Shown here piece by piece: positions 48,286-57,540 of a DNA stretch of 64,000 nt (its first letter is position 1; each line of letters starts with the position of its first letter). The position numbers were made by a program, and so were the translations under genes. Below the pieces are notes generated by a model that worked only from the letters and a program-made list of their open reading frames with translations, searched no databases and was not told the origin of the DNA. Source of the DNA: Janthinobacterium sp. (GTDB lineage: Bacteria > Pseudomonadota > Gammaproteobacteria > Burkholderiales > Burkholderiaceae_D). The DNA is taken from positions 25,826 through 89,825 of the forward strand of contig PKWL01000026.1 in the NCBI GenBank assembly GCA_003133225.1, in the 5' to 3' direction.

Positions 48286-50856
48286 TCATCCTTCGGCGAT
48301 CCGTTTGGCAATGTGCGCCAGCGCCGTTTCGACCTGATCAACAAGAATTAGGCATAAATCGCCGGCCTCAAGTCGGAACAAGGCCGTATCTATGGCCAGC
48401 AATTCGCCGTGGATTTCATCCACATGCGCGGTGCGCGTTGCATTAGCCAGGCCCGCGCGCAACAGTGCCAGCACGGCGCCGTCCGCGCGCCCACGCTGGC
48501 ATTGGTCCTGGTACAGGACGACGTCGTCAAATGCATCCCCGAGAATTTGAGTTTGCTGGCGAATGTCCTGATCGCGGCGGTCACCGGCACCGCTGATGAC
48601 CACCGAGCGCCGTTTCGCCGGCATCGTTTCTACCGCCTGCACCAGCGCCACAATCGCATCCGGATTGTGGCCGTAATCGGCAATGAGCGTTGCTCCTCGG
48701 TACTCGAAGAGATTGAAGCGACCGGGCGCGTTGTCGGTATCGTTGGCGAACGTCGCCAGGCCAGTACGAATCGCGTCCCAGCTGATGCCTACCCCCCAAG
48801 CCGCAGCGACGGCTGCCATCACGTTATCCACTTGGAAACCGATGCTGCCATTGCGCGTCACTGGCACTTGGGCCAAAGAAATCTTATGCTGCTCCATGCC
48901 CTGGATCGCGATCAGATACCCATCTTTGGCATACACGGTACGATTTCCCTGTGCCAGATGGGTGGCGATCACCGGGTGTTCCCGATCGCCGCCAAAAAAG
49001 ATCACCACGCCGCGGCAGTTCGCCGCCATGCCGGCCACGATCGGGTCGACCGCATTTAACACCGCGATGCCACTTTCAGCGACATTTTGCACGACCACGC
49101 GCTTTAATACCGCCAGGTCCTCGATGGTGGTGATGTAGTTCAATCCAAGATGGTCGCCCGTGCCGATATTGGTGACGACCGCGACCTTGCAGCGATCGAA
49201 TGCCAATCCTTCACGCAGCACGCCGCCGCGTGCCGTTTCAAAAACGGCGGCGTCGACGTCTGGATGGAGCAACACATTGCGTGCGCTGCGCGGTCCGCTG
49301 CAATCGCCACTATCGATGCGGCGCCCTTCTATAAAGACGCCGTCGGTGCTGGTCATGCCGACCCGCAGCCCACTCGCGCTCAGCAAATGCGCGATCAGGC
49401 GTACCGTCGTCGTTTTGCCGTTGGTACCGGTGACGGCAACAACGGGAATGCGACCATTTTCGCCATCGGGAAACATAGTCGAGATGATCGCTTCGCCTAC
49501 CGGACGCCCCTTGCCGTAAGACGGTGACAGATGCATGCGCAAACCGGGCGCGGCATTGACTTCAACGACGCCGCCTTGTTGCTGTTCGATCGGCTCCAGC
49601 ACGCTGGCGCAGACCACGTCGACGCCGCAAATATCGAGACCGATCATTCTTGCCGCTTCCACGGCGCGGGCTGCCACTTCTGGATGCACGTTATCGGTCA
49701 CATCCGTAGCGGTGCCGCCGGTGGATAGATTCGCGTTGTTACGTAAGATCACCCGCTGGCCGTTGGGCGGAATGGAATCGGCCGCGTAGCCTTGCAGCGC
49801 CAGTTGGGCCAGCGCGATATCATCGAAGCGGATCTTGGTCAGGGAGGTGGCATGGCCGCTACTGCGGCGCGGATCGCGATTGACCAGTTCCACTAATTGG
49901 CGCACCGAATCGATCCCGTTACCTACCACCTGCGGAGGATCGCGGCGCGCTGCGGCAATTAGCTTATTGCCTACCACCAGCAGCCGGAAATCGTTGCCAG
50001 GCAAGAAGCGCTCGACCATGATGTGATCACGAAATTCGATCGCGGCGGCATACGCGATGTTCATCTGCTCGCGCGTCATCACGTTAACGGTGACGCCCTT
50101 GCCTTGGTTGCCGTCCTTTGGCTTGACCACGACCGGCAAGCCGATTTCGCACGCGGCGGCCCAAGCGTCGTTCGCACTACTTACGGCGCGCCCGACGGGC
50201 ACCGGCACGCCAGCCGCATCCAGCAGTTTTTTGGTGAGTTCCTTGTCCTGGGCGATCGATTCTGCAATGGCGCTGGTGCTGTCCATTTCAGCGGCCTGGA
50301 TGAAGCGCTGGCGACTGCCCCATCCCAACATGACGAGACTCCCGCTGGTCAGGCGATGGTAAGGGATGTCGCGCGCCATAGCGGCATGGACGATGGAACC
50401 GGTGCTCGGACCAAGGCGGACGTCTTCATCCAGATCGCGCAATTGGATCAGCGCGGCATGAAGGTCGAATGGCGTATCGTCGATCGCAGCGCGGCACAGA
50501 GCTTCAGCCGATTCGATCGCCAGGCGCCCAACCGCCTCTTCAGTGTACTCGACGACCATCTGAAAGATGCCAGGTTCCAGTGTCTGCGTGGTGCGGCTAA
50601 ATGTCACGGGGCAGCCGGCCTCCGCCTGCAACCCGAGCGCGGCAAGTTCCAGCACGCGCGCCATCGGCACGGCATGGGCGTGGCCAGTCGACTGGAGAGC
50701 GCCGATGCGGGGAAAGCGCGCGCGCAGCCGGACCTCGAAACCGGATAACTGCTCGATTGAATGCTCGGCCACGCTGCAAGACACGATGGCCTCGAGCGCC
50801 GTGCGGTGACTCCAAAGATTGGGGCCGCGCAGGGCGCGGGTGCGTAAAACTTCCAT
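48286..50856 (-). CDS. cphA: Cyanophycin synthetase
   Basis: An 856-residue enzyme that makes the Asp-Arg polymer cyanophycin from Asp, Arg and ATP without a ribosome. The N-terminal domain (1-160) is followed by an ATP-grasp domain with VVVKPKDGNQGKGVTVNV (around residue 235), which adds Asp, and a Mur ligase-like domain with P-loop GTNGKTTT at 477-484, which adds Arg, plus the Mur C-terminal domain from about 710 (GRFNLFEYRGATLIADYGHNPDAI). All are intact and the length is normal. GAGG lies five bases before the ATG. It is 114 bp downstream of the second cyanophycin synthetase-like gene, on the same strand. Granules accumulate in the cytoplasm as nitrogen reserve. Confidence 0.95.
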   Translation of the reverse strand: MEVLRTRALRGPNLWSHRTALEAIVSCSVAEHSIEQLSGFEVRLRARFPRIGALQSTGHAHAVPMARVLELAALGLQAEAGCPVTFSRTTQTLEPGIFQMVVEYTEEAVGRLAIESAEALCRAAIDDTPFDLHAALIQLRDLDEDVRLGPSTGSIVHAAMARDIPYHRLTSGSLVMLGWGSRQRFIQAAEMDSTSAIAESIAQDKELTKKLLDAAGVPVPVGRAVSSANDAWAAACEIGLPVVVKPKDGNQGKGVTVNVMTREQMNIAYAAAIEFRDHIMVERFLPGNDFRLLVVGNKLIAAARRDPPQVVGNGIDSVRQLVELVNRDPRRSSGHATSLTKIRFDDIALAQLALQGYAADSIPPNGQRVILRNNANLSTGGTATDVTDNVHPEVAARAVEAARMIGLDICGVDVVCASVLEPIEQQQGGVVEVNAAPGLRMHLSPSYGKGRPVGEAIISTMFPDGENGRIPVVAVTGTNGKTTTVRLIAHLLSASGLRVGMTSTDGVFIEGRRIDSGDCSGPRSARNVLLHPDVDAAVFETARGGVLREGLAFDRCKVAVVTNIGTGDHLGLNYITTIEDLAVLKRVVVQNVAESGIAVLNAVDPIVAGMAANCRGVVIFFGGDREHPVIATHLAQGNRTVYAKDGYLIAIQGMEQHKISLAQVPVTRNGSIGFQVDNVMAAVAAAWGVGISWDAIRTGLATFANDTDNAPGRFNLFEYRGATLIADYGHNPDAIVALVQAVETMPAKRRSVVISGAGDRRDQDIRQQTQILGDAFDDVVLYQDQCQRGRADGAVLALLRAGLANATRTAHVDEIHGELLAIDTALFRLEAGDLCLILVDQVETALAHIAKRIAEG

Positions 50857-50970
50857 ATGCCTCTATATCCTATCTTGTGATTCTGCGCGGCGTCATGGCG
50901 CCGCGCATCGATTGGCGGCAGCTGCGAGCCGTCAGCTCTCCTGATCGAGCGGGCATCGTCGCCAGCGCCA

Positions 50971-53151
50971 TCAATAATGGGTTTTCTTCGGGTTCGAATC
51001 AAACGTGCGAAGGCCCGCGCCAATCAGTTCCGGCGCCAGCCCGAGCGCCCAGCCGGCGGCGATGGCCGCGAGCACGGCTTCCGCTTGCGCCGCTTGGGCC
51101 AAGCTCAGGAAAGACAGCGGCAGCAAGGCAGCCTCTTCCTGCCCGAAGGCCAATACGATGCTGCTGTCGCGCAGAAAAACCGCGCGCTTGCCCTGCTTGC
51201 GATGGGCGCCAATCGCTTCTAATTGTCCGTCTAGCCCGTAGAAGATCACCTGACCATCGCACAGCTCAGCCATTTGCACCACCTGGGCATCGGCAGCGTT
51301 CAGCACGGCAGCACCAGTTGGTAAAACGACGTCGATCTGGGTGCGCAGGACTTGGTACAAGTGATCCGCGGAATGCATATAGAAATCGCCGAGCTCGGCG
51401 TGGCCGCTGACGTCCGTCACCACCCCGACCGCGCATTTATCGTAGGCCAGCCCCTCCGACAAGATCATGCGGCTGCTGTTTTCAAACACGGCCGCTTCAA
51501 CGCTTCGGTTGAGCAGCAAGCGCTGCCCGGATTCCCATTCTGAAAAATTGCCTCGGCCCAACTGCCGCCCATTCAGGAACAGGCCGTCGTCGCATGCTAA
51601 GCCAACTTGCTTGCCGCTCACTTGCAGCAACCATGCAATCAGCCTTGCAATGAGGGTCGTGCCGTGCCGGCCGGCGACGCCGACGATGGGAATGCGACCC
51701 GTCTCTTCCGGTGCGAACAGGTGATCGACAATGGCCGCGCCAACCGGGCGCGCTTGGCCGCCGGCCGGCTTCAGATGCGCCAGCAATCCGGGGCTGGCAT
51801 TCACTTCGATGATGGCTCCCCCCTGCTCCTCGAGCGGGCGGGAAATATCGGCAGCGACCAAATCGATACCGGCAATGTCAAGGCCGACAATACGCGCGGC
51901 CAGCGCCGCCGTCGCGGCGACACTCGGATGCACCTGATCGGTGACGTCAAAAGCGACGTTGCCATTGGGCTGAATCAAGACCTTTTGGCCGTCCGCCGGC
52001 ACGGAATAGGCAGTAAAGCCTTGGCGTACCAGCTCGAGGATAATTTCGGCCCCGTGTTCCGGTGCCACGGTGTTTAGGGGGGAATCCTCGGTCAGGCCAC
52101 GCCGCGGATCGATATTGATTTGGCTGTCGACGAGTTCTATGATGTTCGATTTGCCATCGCCGGTGACCCACAGCGTCTCGCCCCGAGCCGCCGCGATCAG
52201 ACGCTTACCAACGATGAGCAGCCGATGTTCGTTGCCGATAATAAAGCGCTCGACGATGACGCTTTTATTGTCGCCCTTGCGGCTGGCAAGGTGGTAGGCC
52301 GCTTCGACGTCGCACTGTGTTAGCAAGTTCAACGAGACACCCCGGCCGTGGTTGCCGTCATAGGGTTTGACGACGACGGGAACCCCGATATCTTCTGCCG
52401 CGGCCCACGCTTGCGCCGCGCTGCTCACGATTTTCCCTTGCGGAACCGGCACGCCGCAGGAGGCGAGCAGACTCTTGGTCAAATCCTTGTCGCTTGCGAT
52501 CCCTTCCGCGATCGCACTCGTGTGTTCGGTTTCCGCCGTCCAAATCCGGCGCTGCCGGGCGCCGTGGCCAAGCTGAACCAAGTTGCCATCGGTTAGGCGA
52601 ATCGAGGGAATCCCGCGCGCCGTGACGGCGTCGACGATATTGACGGTGCTCGGACCAAGACAAAGCGCTTCCACCATGTCGCTCAAGGTCGCCACGGTAG
52701 CGCCAAGGTCGTACGAGCGGTCTTCGATCACGGCCATCAGCAAGTCGCGCCCCGCCAGTAAGCTAGCTCGACCGACCTGTTCCTGGCGCGTGCGAAACGC
52801 CATCTTGTAGATGCCGCCGTTTTCTGCCGTCTGCCGCGTTTTACCAAAACCGGTGCGCATGCCAGCCAAATTTTGCAGCTCGAGCACGATATGCTCGAGA
52901 ATGTGGGCCGCATAGGTGCCGTCACGCAATCGTTCCAGAAAGCCGCCATGGACGCCGACCCCGCAACGGTGGTCGACCAGGTGCGGAAGGAGTGCTGTCA
53001 AGCGTTCGTAAAATCCGGAGATGGTATTGGAAGGGAAATTTTCCAGTGCACCAATGTCCACCCAAGCTTCAATCACCGGGCGATAGGTCCAGATATTTGG
53101 ACCACGCAAATACATCACACGGAGAAATTCAATATCTTTCTTTTTGCTCAT
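50971..53151 (-). CDS. Cyanophycin synthetase-like protein with degenerate Mur ligase half (CphA'/CphA2-like)
   Basis: A 726-residue paralogue of the downstream cphA. The N-terminal and ATP-grasp domains are conserved (VVVKPYDGNHGRGVSLNL), but the Mur-type P-loop reads A-G-R-H-G-T-T-L at 493-500 in place of G-T-N-G-K-T-T-T, losing the lysine, and the protein ends at GLRTFDSNPKKTHY, exactly where the Mur ligase C-terminal domain begins in CphA. So it should keep only one ATP site. Tandem cphA/cphA' pairs are known in betaproteobacteria, and cyanobacterial CphA2, also with one working site, polymerises beta-Asp-Arg dipeptides. It is first in the pair. Its ribosome site is weak (AAGG 14 bases before ATG). 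Confidence 0.9.
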   Translation of the reverse strand: MSKKKDIEFLRVMYLRGPNIWTYRPVIEAWVDIGALENFPSNTISGFYERLTALLPHLVDHRCGVGVHGGFLERLRDGTYAAHILEHIVLELQNLAGMRTGFGKTRQTAENGGIYKMAFRTRQEQVGRASLLAGRDLLMAVIEDRSYDLGATVATLSDMVEALCLGPSTVNIVDAVTARGIPSIRLTDGNLVQLGHGARQRRIWTAETEHTSAIAEGIASDKDLTKSLLASCGVPVPQGKIVSSAAQAWAAAEDIGVPVVVKPYDGNHGRGVSLNLLTQCDVEAAYHLASRKGDNKSVIVERFIIGNEHRLLIVGKRLIAAARGETLWVTGDGKSNIIELVDSQINIDPRRGLTEDSPLNTVAPEHGAEIILELVRQGFTAYSVPADGQKVLIQPNGNVAFDVTDQVHPSVAATAALAARIVGLDIAGIDLVAADISRPLEEQGGAIIEVNASPGLLAHLKPAGGQARPVGAAIVDHLFAPEETGRIPIVGVAGRHGTTLIARLIAWLLQVSGKQVGLACDDGLFLNGRQLGRGNFSEWESGQRLLLNRSVEAAVFENSSRMILSEGLAYDKCAVGVVTDVSGHAELGDFYMHSADHLYQVLRTQIDVVLPTGAAVLNAADAQVVQMAELCDGQVIFYGLDGQLEAIGAHRKQGKRAVFLRDSSIVLAFGQEEAALLPLSFLSLAQAAQAEAVLAAIAAGWALGLAPELIGAGLRTFDSNPKKTHY

Positions 53152-53561
53152 ATTTCTATTCTAATACCTTATTTTCCGCCATGGCCAAGCTGCGCCGTAT
53201 TTTAACCTGCCTCGACGCGGCTGGCCCACGCGGCGCGAACTGTGACGCGCCGCCTTGGCCACACGAACGTCATGCGGGAACGCGGCTGTCTTTATGACAA
53301 GAGCATATTTCCGCATTTCTTGACATCATCTCTTGCGGTATACTATCGGTAAAATCAGGCCGGGTAAAATCAAGCCGCCAATGCCGAGGGTTCCGTAATT
53401 TGCTAAATAGCTGACAGAATACCGTAAAACACCGCTGCCGTAAGCCCCTCATGGGCATCAGTTGAGCGTTTATCTTATGGCCGGCAGCCCGTTCTTGATA
53501 TTTTTTCCACTGTGTTCAAGTTCTTGCCTGAGGCAAAGATCGATCCGGAGTATGTTGCACA
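53152..53561. other. Divergent control region of the cyanophycin locus
   Basis: 410 bp between the divergent cphA-like gene and ABC transporter gene, with no coding frame that looks real. It should hold both promoters; one candidate facing right is listed separately. The right half is AT-richer than the left. Confidence 0.5.
53320..53346 (+). promoter_or_regulatory. Candidate promoter of the ABC/DUF1854 operon
   Basis: TTGACA at 53320-53325, with TACTAT at 53341-53346 after a short 15-bp spacer; a TATACT at 53339-53344 overlaps it. Spacing is not ideal, so this is a candidate only. The implied leader is about 210 nt. Confidence 0.3.
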
Positions 53562-55844
53562 ATGACAACAGAACAACTTTTCACAACCCTAAGCCCTATG
53601 GACCGGCCAGGCGCTTGGCGGCGCCAAGCGCAAGAGCAACTTGCCGCAGATGAAAGCATTATCGGTGCGTTGGAGGTCGACCTCGATGCCCGACTTCATT
53701 TCGTCAAAAGCCTGCTCTTAGTGACGGAGCGGCGCATCCTGGCGCGCGCGCCGGGAGACGCCGCCTGGCGCGACTGGCCCTACCGCCAAGGCTTGTCCCT
53801 CTTACATCACGATCATGCCGGCGTGGGGCATTTGGAGTTGCAAGATGGCAGCCGCCGCCTCGGGTCATGGTCTTTCACGCTCGGCCAAAATTTGCTGGCG
53901 ATCCAATTCGCCGAGCAATTTCGCGCCCAGCTGGGTAGCCACGTCAGCGGCGAAGCCATCGTGCGCGACAACGTTTGCCCCAGCTGCAAGGTGCCCTTGG
54001 CGCCAGATCAGGAGACGTGCCCTATCTGCACGCAGGTGGTTCAAGCCCCACCATCGACTTGGACCTTATTTCGTTTATGGCACTTTACAAAACCCTACCG
54101 CAAGGAACTGCTCACTGGCTTTGTCCTGATGCTGCTCGGCACTGCGGCCTACATGATTCCGCCCTATCTGACGATGCCCTTGATGGACAATGTCTTAATC
54201 CCCTACCAGAACGGGAAAGCCGTCGATCCCATGCTCGTCATCGGCTACATGTCGGGGCTGCTCGGCTCGGCAGCGTTAGCTTGGATCTTAGGCTGGGGCA
54301 AGACCTATGTACTGGCGCTGGTATCGGAACGGATTGGCGCCGATCTGCGCACCGCGACCTACGAACATTTATTGAAGTTGTCGCTGGAATACTTCGGCGG
54401 CAAGCGGACGGGCGACTTGATGTCGCGCATCGGCAGCGAAAGCGACCGCATCTGTGTTTTCCTGTCGCTGCACCTGCTCGACTTTGCATCCGACGTGCTG
54501 ATGATTATCATGACCGGCGTGATCCTTTGCTCGATCGACCCATGGCTAGCTGCGGTCACGCTCCTGCCCCTGCCCTTCATCGCCTGGTTGATCCATGTGG
54601 TGCGCGATCATCTGCGTACGGGCTTCGAAAAGATCGACCGTGTCTGGGGCCAAGTGACCAATGTGCTGGCCGATACCATTCCCGGCATCCGCGTCGTCAA
54701 GGCCTTCGCCCAAGAAGGGCGGGAGGCAAGCCGTTTTCGAACCGCCAACAAGCACAACCTCGCCGTCAACGACAAGCTCAACAAAATTTGGTCGCTGTTT
54801 TCGCCCACCGTGTCATTGTTAACGGAACTGGGCTTACTGGTGGTCTGGTCTTTCGGCATCTGGCAAGTGTCGAAGGGCCACATCACCGTCGGCGTGCTGA
54901 GCGCCTTCGTCGCCTACAGCAGCCGCTTCTACAGCCGGCTCGATTCGATGAGCCGCATCGTCTCGGTGACGCAGAAATCAGCCTCGGCGGCGAAGCGTAT
55001 TTTCGACATTCTCGACCACGTCTCGAGCGTCCCGGAACCTATCCATCCCTTGCAATTGAAACAGATTCAAGGCAACATTGATTTGCGCGAAGTTAGTTTT
55101 CGCTATGGAAATCGGACCGTCAACCGCGCCATCAACCTGAACATCAAAGCGGGTGAGATGATCGGATTAGTTGGCCACAGCGGCTCTGGCAAAAGCACGC
55201 TGGTCAACTTGATTTGCCGCTTCTATGATGTTTCCGAAGGCGCCATTTTGCTCGATGGCGTCGATATCCGCTCCTTCCCGATCGTAGATTACCGCCGTCA
55301 TATCGGTCTTGTATTGCAAGAGCCTTTTCTGTTCTTCGGCACCATCGCCGAGAATATCGCCTACGGCAAGCCGGATGCCAGCCGGGAGGACATCATCGCC
55401 GCCGCGCGCGCCGCCCACGCCCATGAATTCATCTTGCGTCTGCCGCAAGCGTATGAATCGATGGTCGGCGAACGCGGCCAAGGCTTGTCAGGCGGCGAGC
55501 GCCAGCGCATCTCCATCGCCCGTGCGCTGCTGATCGATCCGCGCATCCTGATTCTCGATGAAGCGACGTCGTCGGTCGACTCGGAAACGGAAAAGGAAAT
55601 CCAAAAAGCGCTCGATAACCTGGTCCAAGGTCGCACCACGATCGCGATTGCCCACCGCTTGTCGACGCTGCAACGGGCCGACCGCCTAGTCGTGCTCGAC
55701 CACGGCGAGGTCGTCGAGGTGGGTCCCCATGAACAATTGATGGCGCTCCAAGGTGTGTATTACCGCCTGTATCAAGCCCAGGCGCGCAAGGCCGATCTCG
55801 ATGCAGACGACGCCGGCGACGAAAACGGCGACGGCGACGCATAA
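53562..55844 (+). CDS. ABC exporter with N-terminal zinc ribbon, cyanophycin-locus associated
   Basis: A 760-residue ABC half-transporter with an unusual front end. Residues 1-130 form a small beta-rich domain (LEVDLDARLHFVKSLLLVTERRIL) that resembles a bacterial PH-like fold, followed by a zinc ribbon C139-x2-C142 and C153-x2-C156 (CPSC ... CPIC). The six-helix exporter domain covers about 170-470, and the ATPase has Walker A GHSGSGKST (538-546), LSGGERQRISIARAL and LILDEATSSVDS. It would act as a homodimer in the inner membrane. Divergent from the two cyanophycin synthetase genes and followed after seven bases by DUF1854. I recall that annotation resources describe this family only as cyanophycin-metabolism associated. 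Substrate unknown. Confidence 0.88.
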   Translation: MTTEQLFTTLSPMDRPGAWRRQAQEQLAADESIIGALEVDLDARLHFVKSLLLVTERRILARAPGDAAWRDWPYRQGLSLLHHDHAGVGHLELQDGSRRLGSWSFTLGQNLLAIQFAEQFRAQLGSHVSGEAIVRDNVCPSCKVPLAPDQETCPICTQVVQAPPSTWTLFRLWHFTKPYRKELLTGFVLMLLGTAAYMIPPYLTMPLMDNVLIPYQNGKAVDPMLVIGYMSGLLGSAALAWILGWGKTYVLALVSERIGADLRTATYEHLLKLSLEYFGGKRTGDLMSRIGSESDRICVFLSLHLLDFASDVLMIIMTGVILCSIDPWLAAVTLLPLPFIAWLIHVVRDHLRTGFEKIDRVWGQVTNVLADTIPGIRVVKAFAQEGREASRFRTANKHNLAVNDKLNKIWSLFSPTVSLLTELGLLVVWSFGIWQVSKGHITVGVLSAFVAYSSRFYSRLDSMSRIVSVTQKSASAAKRIFDILDHVSSVPEPIHPLQLKQIQGNIDLREVSFRYGNRTVNRAINLNIKAGEMIGLVGHSGSGKSTLVNLICRFYDVSEGAILLDGVDIRSFPIVDYRRHIGLVLQEPFLFFGTIAENIAYGKPDASREDIIAAARAAHAHEFILRLPQAYESMVGERGQGLSGGERQRISIARALLIDPRILILDEATSSVDSETEKEIQKALDNLVQGRTTIAIAHRLSTLQRADRLVVLDHGEVVEVGPHEQLMALQGVYYRLYQAQARKADLDADDAGDENGDGDA

Positions 55845-55851
55845 CGAAGAC

Positions 55852-56328
55852 ATGACGATGACAACAGCCAATTTTAACTTGAAGCGTGACCCGTTCGGGC
55901 GCCTCACACTCACTAACGCCGGCGGTGACGTCTATCACAACGTGTCGCCCGTGCGCGCATTTCCGATCCAGGCTCCCAATGACGGCATTGCCCTAGTTGG
56001 TGCCGACGGGCAGGAAGTGGCGTGGATTGAGCGCCTGCAAGATGTGCCTCCCATGCTGCGTAGTCTGGTAGAAGAAGAACTCGGCTCCCGCGAATTCATG
56101 CCCACCATTGAGCGTATCGTCGATGTCACCGGCTACGCCACGCCTTGCACCTGGACTGTCATGACAGACCGTGGCGAGACTTTGCTGGCGCTGCGTGGCG
56201 ACGAAGATATCCGCCGCATCGGAGACGAGAGCTTGTTGGTGTCCGATAGCCACGGCATTCATTTTCTGATTCGAAACATGCTCTCTTTAGACAAACACAG
56301 CAAGAAAATACTGGACCGATTTCTTTAA
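55852..56328 (+). CDS. DUF1854 family protein, cyanophycin-locus associated
   Basis: A 158-residue cytoplasmic protein of the DUF1854 type. The frame extends upstream into the ABC gene, but the ATG at 55852 (MTMTTANFNLKRDPFGRLTL) lies after its stop and is preferred; a second ATG follows six bases later. Recognisable blocks are VYHNVSPVRAFPIQAPNDGIALV, LVEEELGSREFMPTIERI and HGIHFLIRNMLSLDKHSKKILDRFL. There is no signal peptide or helix. It follows the ABC exporter after seven bases and is probably its cytoplasmic partner, perhaps regulating it or binding the granule. No biochemical function is known. Confidence 0.88.
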   Translation: MTMTTANFNLKRDPFGRLTLTNAGGDVYHNVSPVRAFPIQAPNDGIALVGADGQEVAWIERLQDVPPMLRSLVEEELGSREFMPTIERIVDVTGYATPCTWTVMTDRGETLLALRGDEDIRRIGDESLLVSDSHGIHFLIRNMLSLDKHSKKILDRFL

Positions 56329-56841
56329 GGGGCAAGCAGGCTGTGCCGCGTGCTTGCCGCGAAAGGTCTCTTGCCCCGCATCGTGAACATGCGGCGCGCG
56401 TCGCCGCGCCGCCAAGTCTTGGGAAGCGCATGATTTTTCGCTGCTCCAGGTCGTTGACGTTGGCGCCAATTTGCGAAACGCGATCCACGCCCCCTTCGCA
56501 ATCCGGGCCGCTAAAAACCGATTTATCCTAGTTAGCACTCTGCCGCGCGAGCCGCGCTCGAGCGTGCTCGCCGCGCGCGGCGTCCCCACGTCTTGATCGG
56601 GCTAAGGTGATGCGGTGACTGTGACGGCGCCCGCCATCGAGTAGGTGCGCGCTGGCCGCTTATTGTCGCGCCCAAAATGACGGGCACGATTCAAGCGGAG
56701 CCTTGTCTAAAATGAAGAGTTGTCATTCCCCTTAGCCGGACAAAAATCTAGACTAATCCGGGTTACCTGACCTCGCCAAGGCGAGCGCGTGTTGCCAAAC
56801 GTGACCAGCGCCACCCACTTTATAAAGGCCCTCTTCCGACT
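56329..56841. other. Intergenic region after DUF1854 gene
   Basis: 513 bp with no convincing gene. Immediately after the stop, GGCAAGCA (56331-56338) and TGCTTGCC (56351-56358) form an 8-bp stem with a 12-nt loop, possibly part of a terminator, but there is no T run. Confidence 0.45.
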
Positions 56842-57540
56842 ATGATCAAACCGTTCAAGAATCGAATGCAGGCAGGCGTGCTGTTGGCGCGACGACTGAA
56901 GGCATATACCAAGAGCGCAGACGTCATCGTGCTGGCCTTGCCTCGTGGCGGGGTGCCGCTCGGCTTCATGGTCGCGCAAGCACTCGATGTTCCACTCGAC
57001 GTCTTATTAGTGCGCAAGCTTGGGCTACCCGAACATCCCGAATATGCCATTGGTGCGTTGGCAAGCAACGGGGCCTGCCTGCTGCAAAGCGACGTGATCA
57101 ACGCGCTGGGCGTGCCGAAGGAGACGATCGAAGCGATTGCTGCGCGTGAGCGAAAAGAAATCGAGCGCCGCGAAGCCTTGTACCGCGCCGGCCGGGCGCC
57201 ACTGCAATTGCGCGATAAGGTGGTGATCCTCATTGATGATGGTCTTGCAACCGGCTCCACCATGCGCGTCGCCTTGCAAGTCGTGCGCAAGGGACAGCCT
57301 GCGAAAGTAATTATCGCCGTTCCCGTTGCGGCTCCCGAGATATGCCAGGAACTGACATCTTTAGCCGACGAAATGATTTGCCTAAGCACGCCGCCGTCAT
57401 TTTATGCGGTTGGCCAATGGTATGAAGACTTCCGCCAAACCAGCGACGAGGAAGTCACAAGCCTACTCGAAAAAGCGGAACGCGAACGCTTATTGCCAAA
57501 GCAAGATGGCAGTCCGCCACGGCATCCCAGCGTCCAATAA
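56842..57540 (+). CDS. Phosphoribosyltransferase family protein
   Basis: A 232-residue type I phosphoribosyltransferase-fold protein. The PRPP-binding motif is ILIDDGLATGST (residues 129-140), and the N-terminal part has LALPRGGVPLGF and VRKLGLPEHPEYAIGALA, typical of a group of stand-alone predicted PRTases often found near stress or hydrolase genes. It lacks the sequence signature of a defined salvage enzyme, so the base substrate is unknown. It is isolated: 513 bp after DUF1854 and 866 bp before the flippase gene. Start at the ATG at 56842; the ribosome site is weak. Confidence 0.85.
   Translation: MIKPFKNRMQAGVLLARRLKAYTKSADVIVLALPRGGVPLGFMVAQALDVPLDVLLVRKLGLPEHPEYAIGALASNGACLLQSDVINALGVPKETIEAIAARERKEIERREALYRAGRAPLQLRDKVVILIDDGLATGSTMRVALQVVRKGQPAKVIIAVPVAAPEICQELTSLADEMICLSTPPSFYAVGQWYEDFRQTSDEEVTSLLEKAERERLLPKQDGSPPRHPSVQ

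Noticed and set aside
53320..53346. Reading the TATACT and TACTAT overlap as two separate -10 boxes with regulatory switching
   Set aside because: Both give poor spacing to TTGACA; no operator-like repeats surround them, so a single weak promoter is enough.
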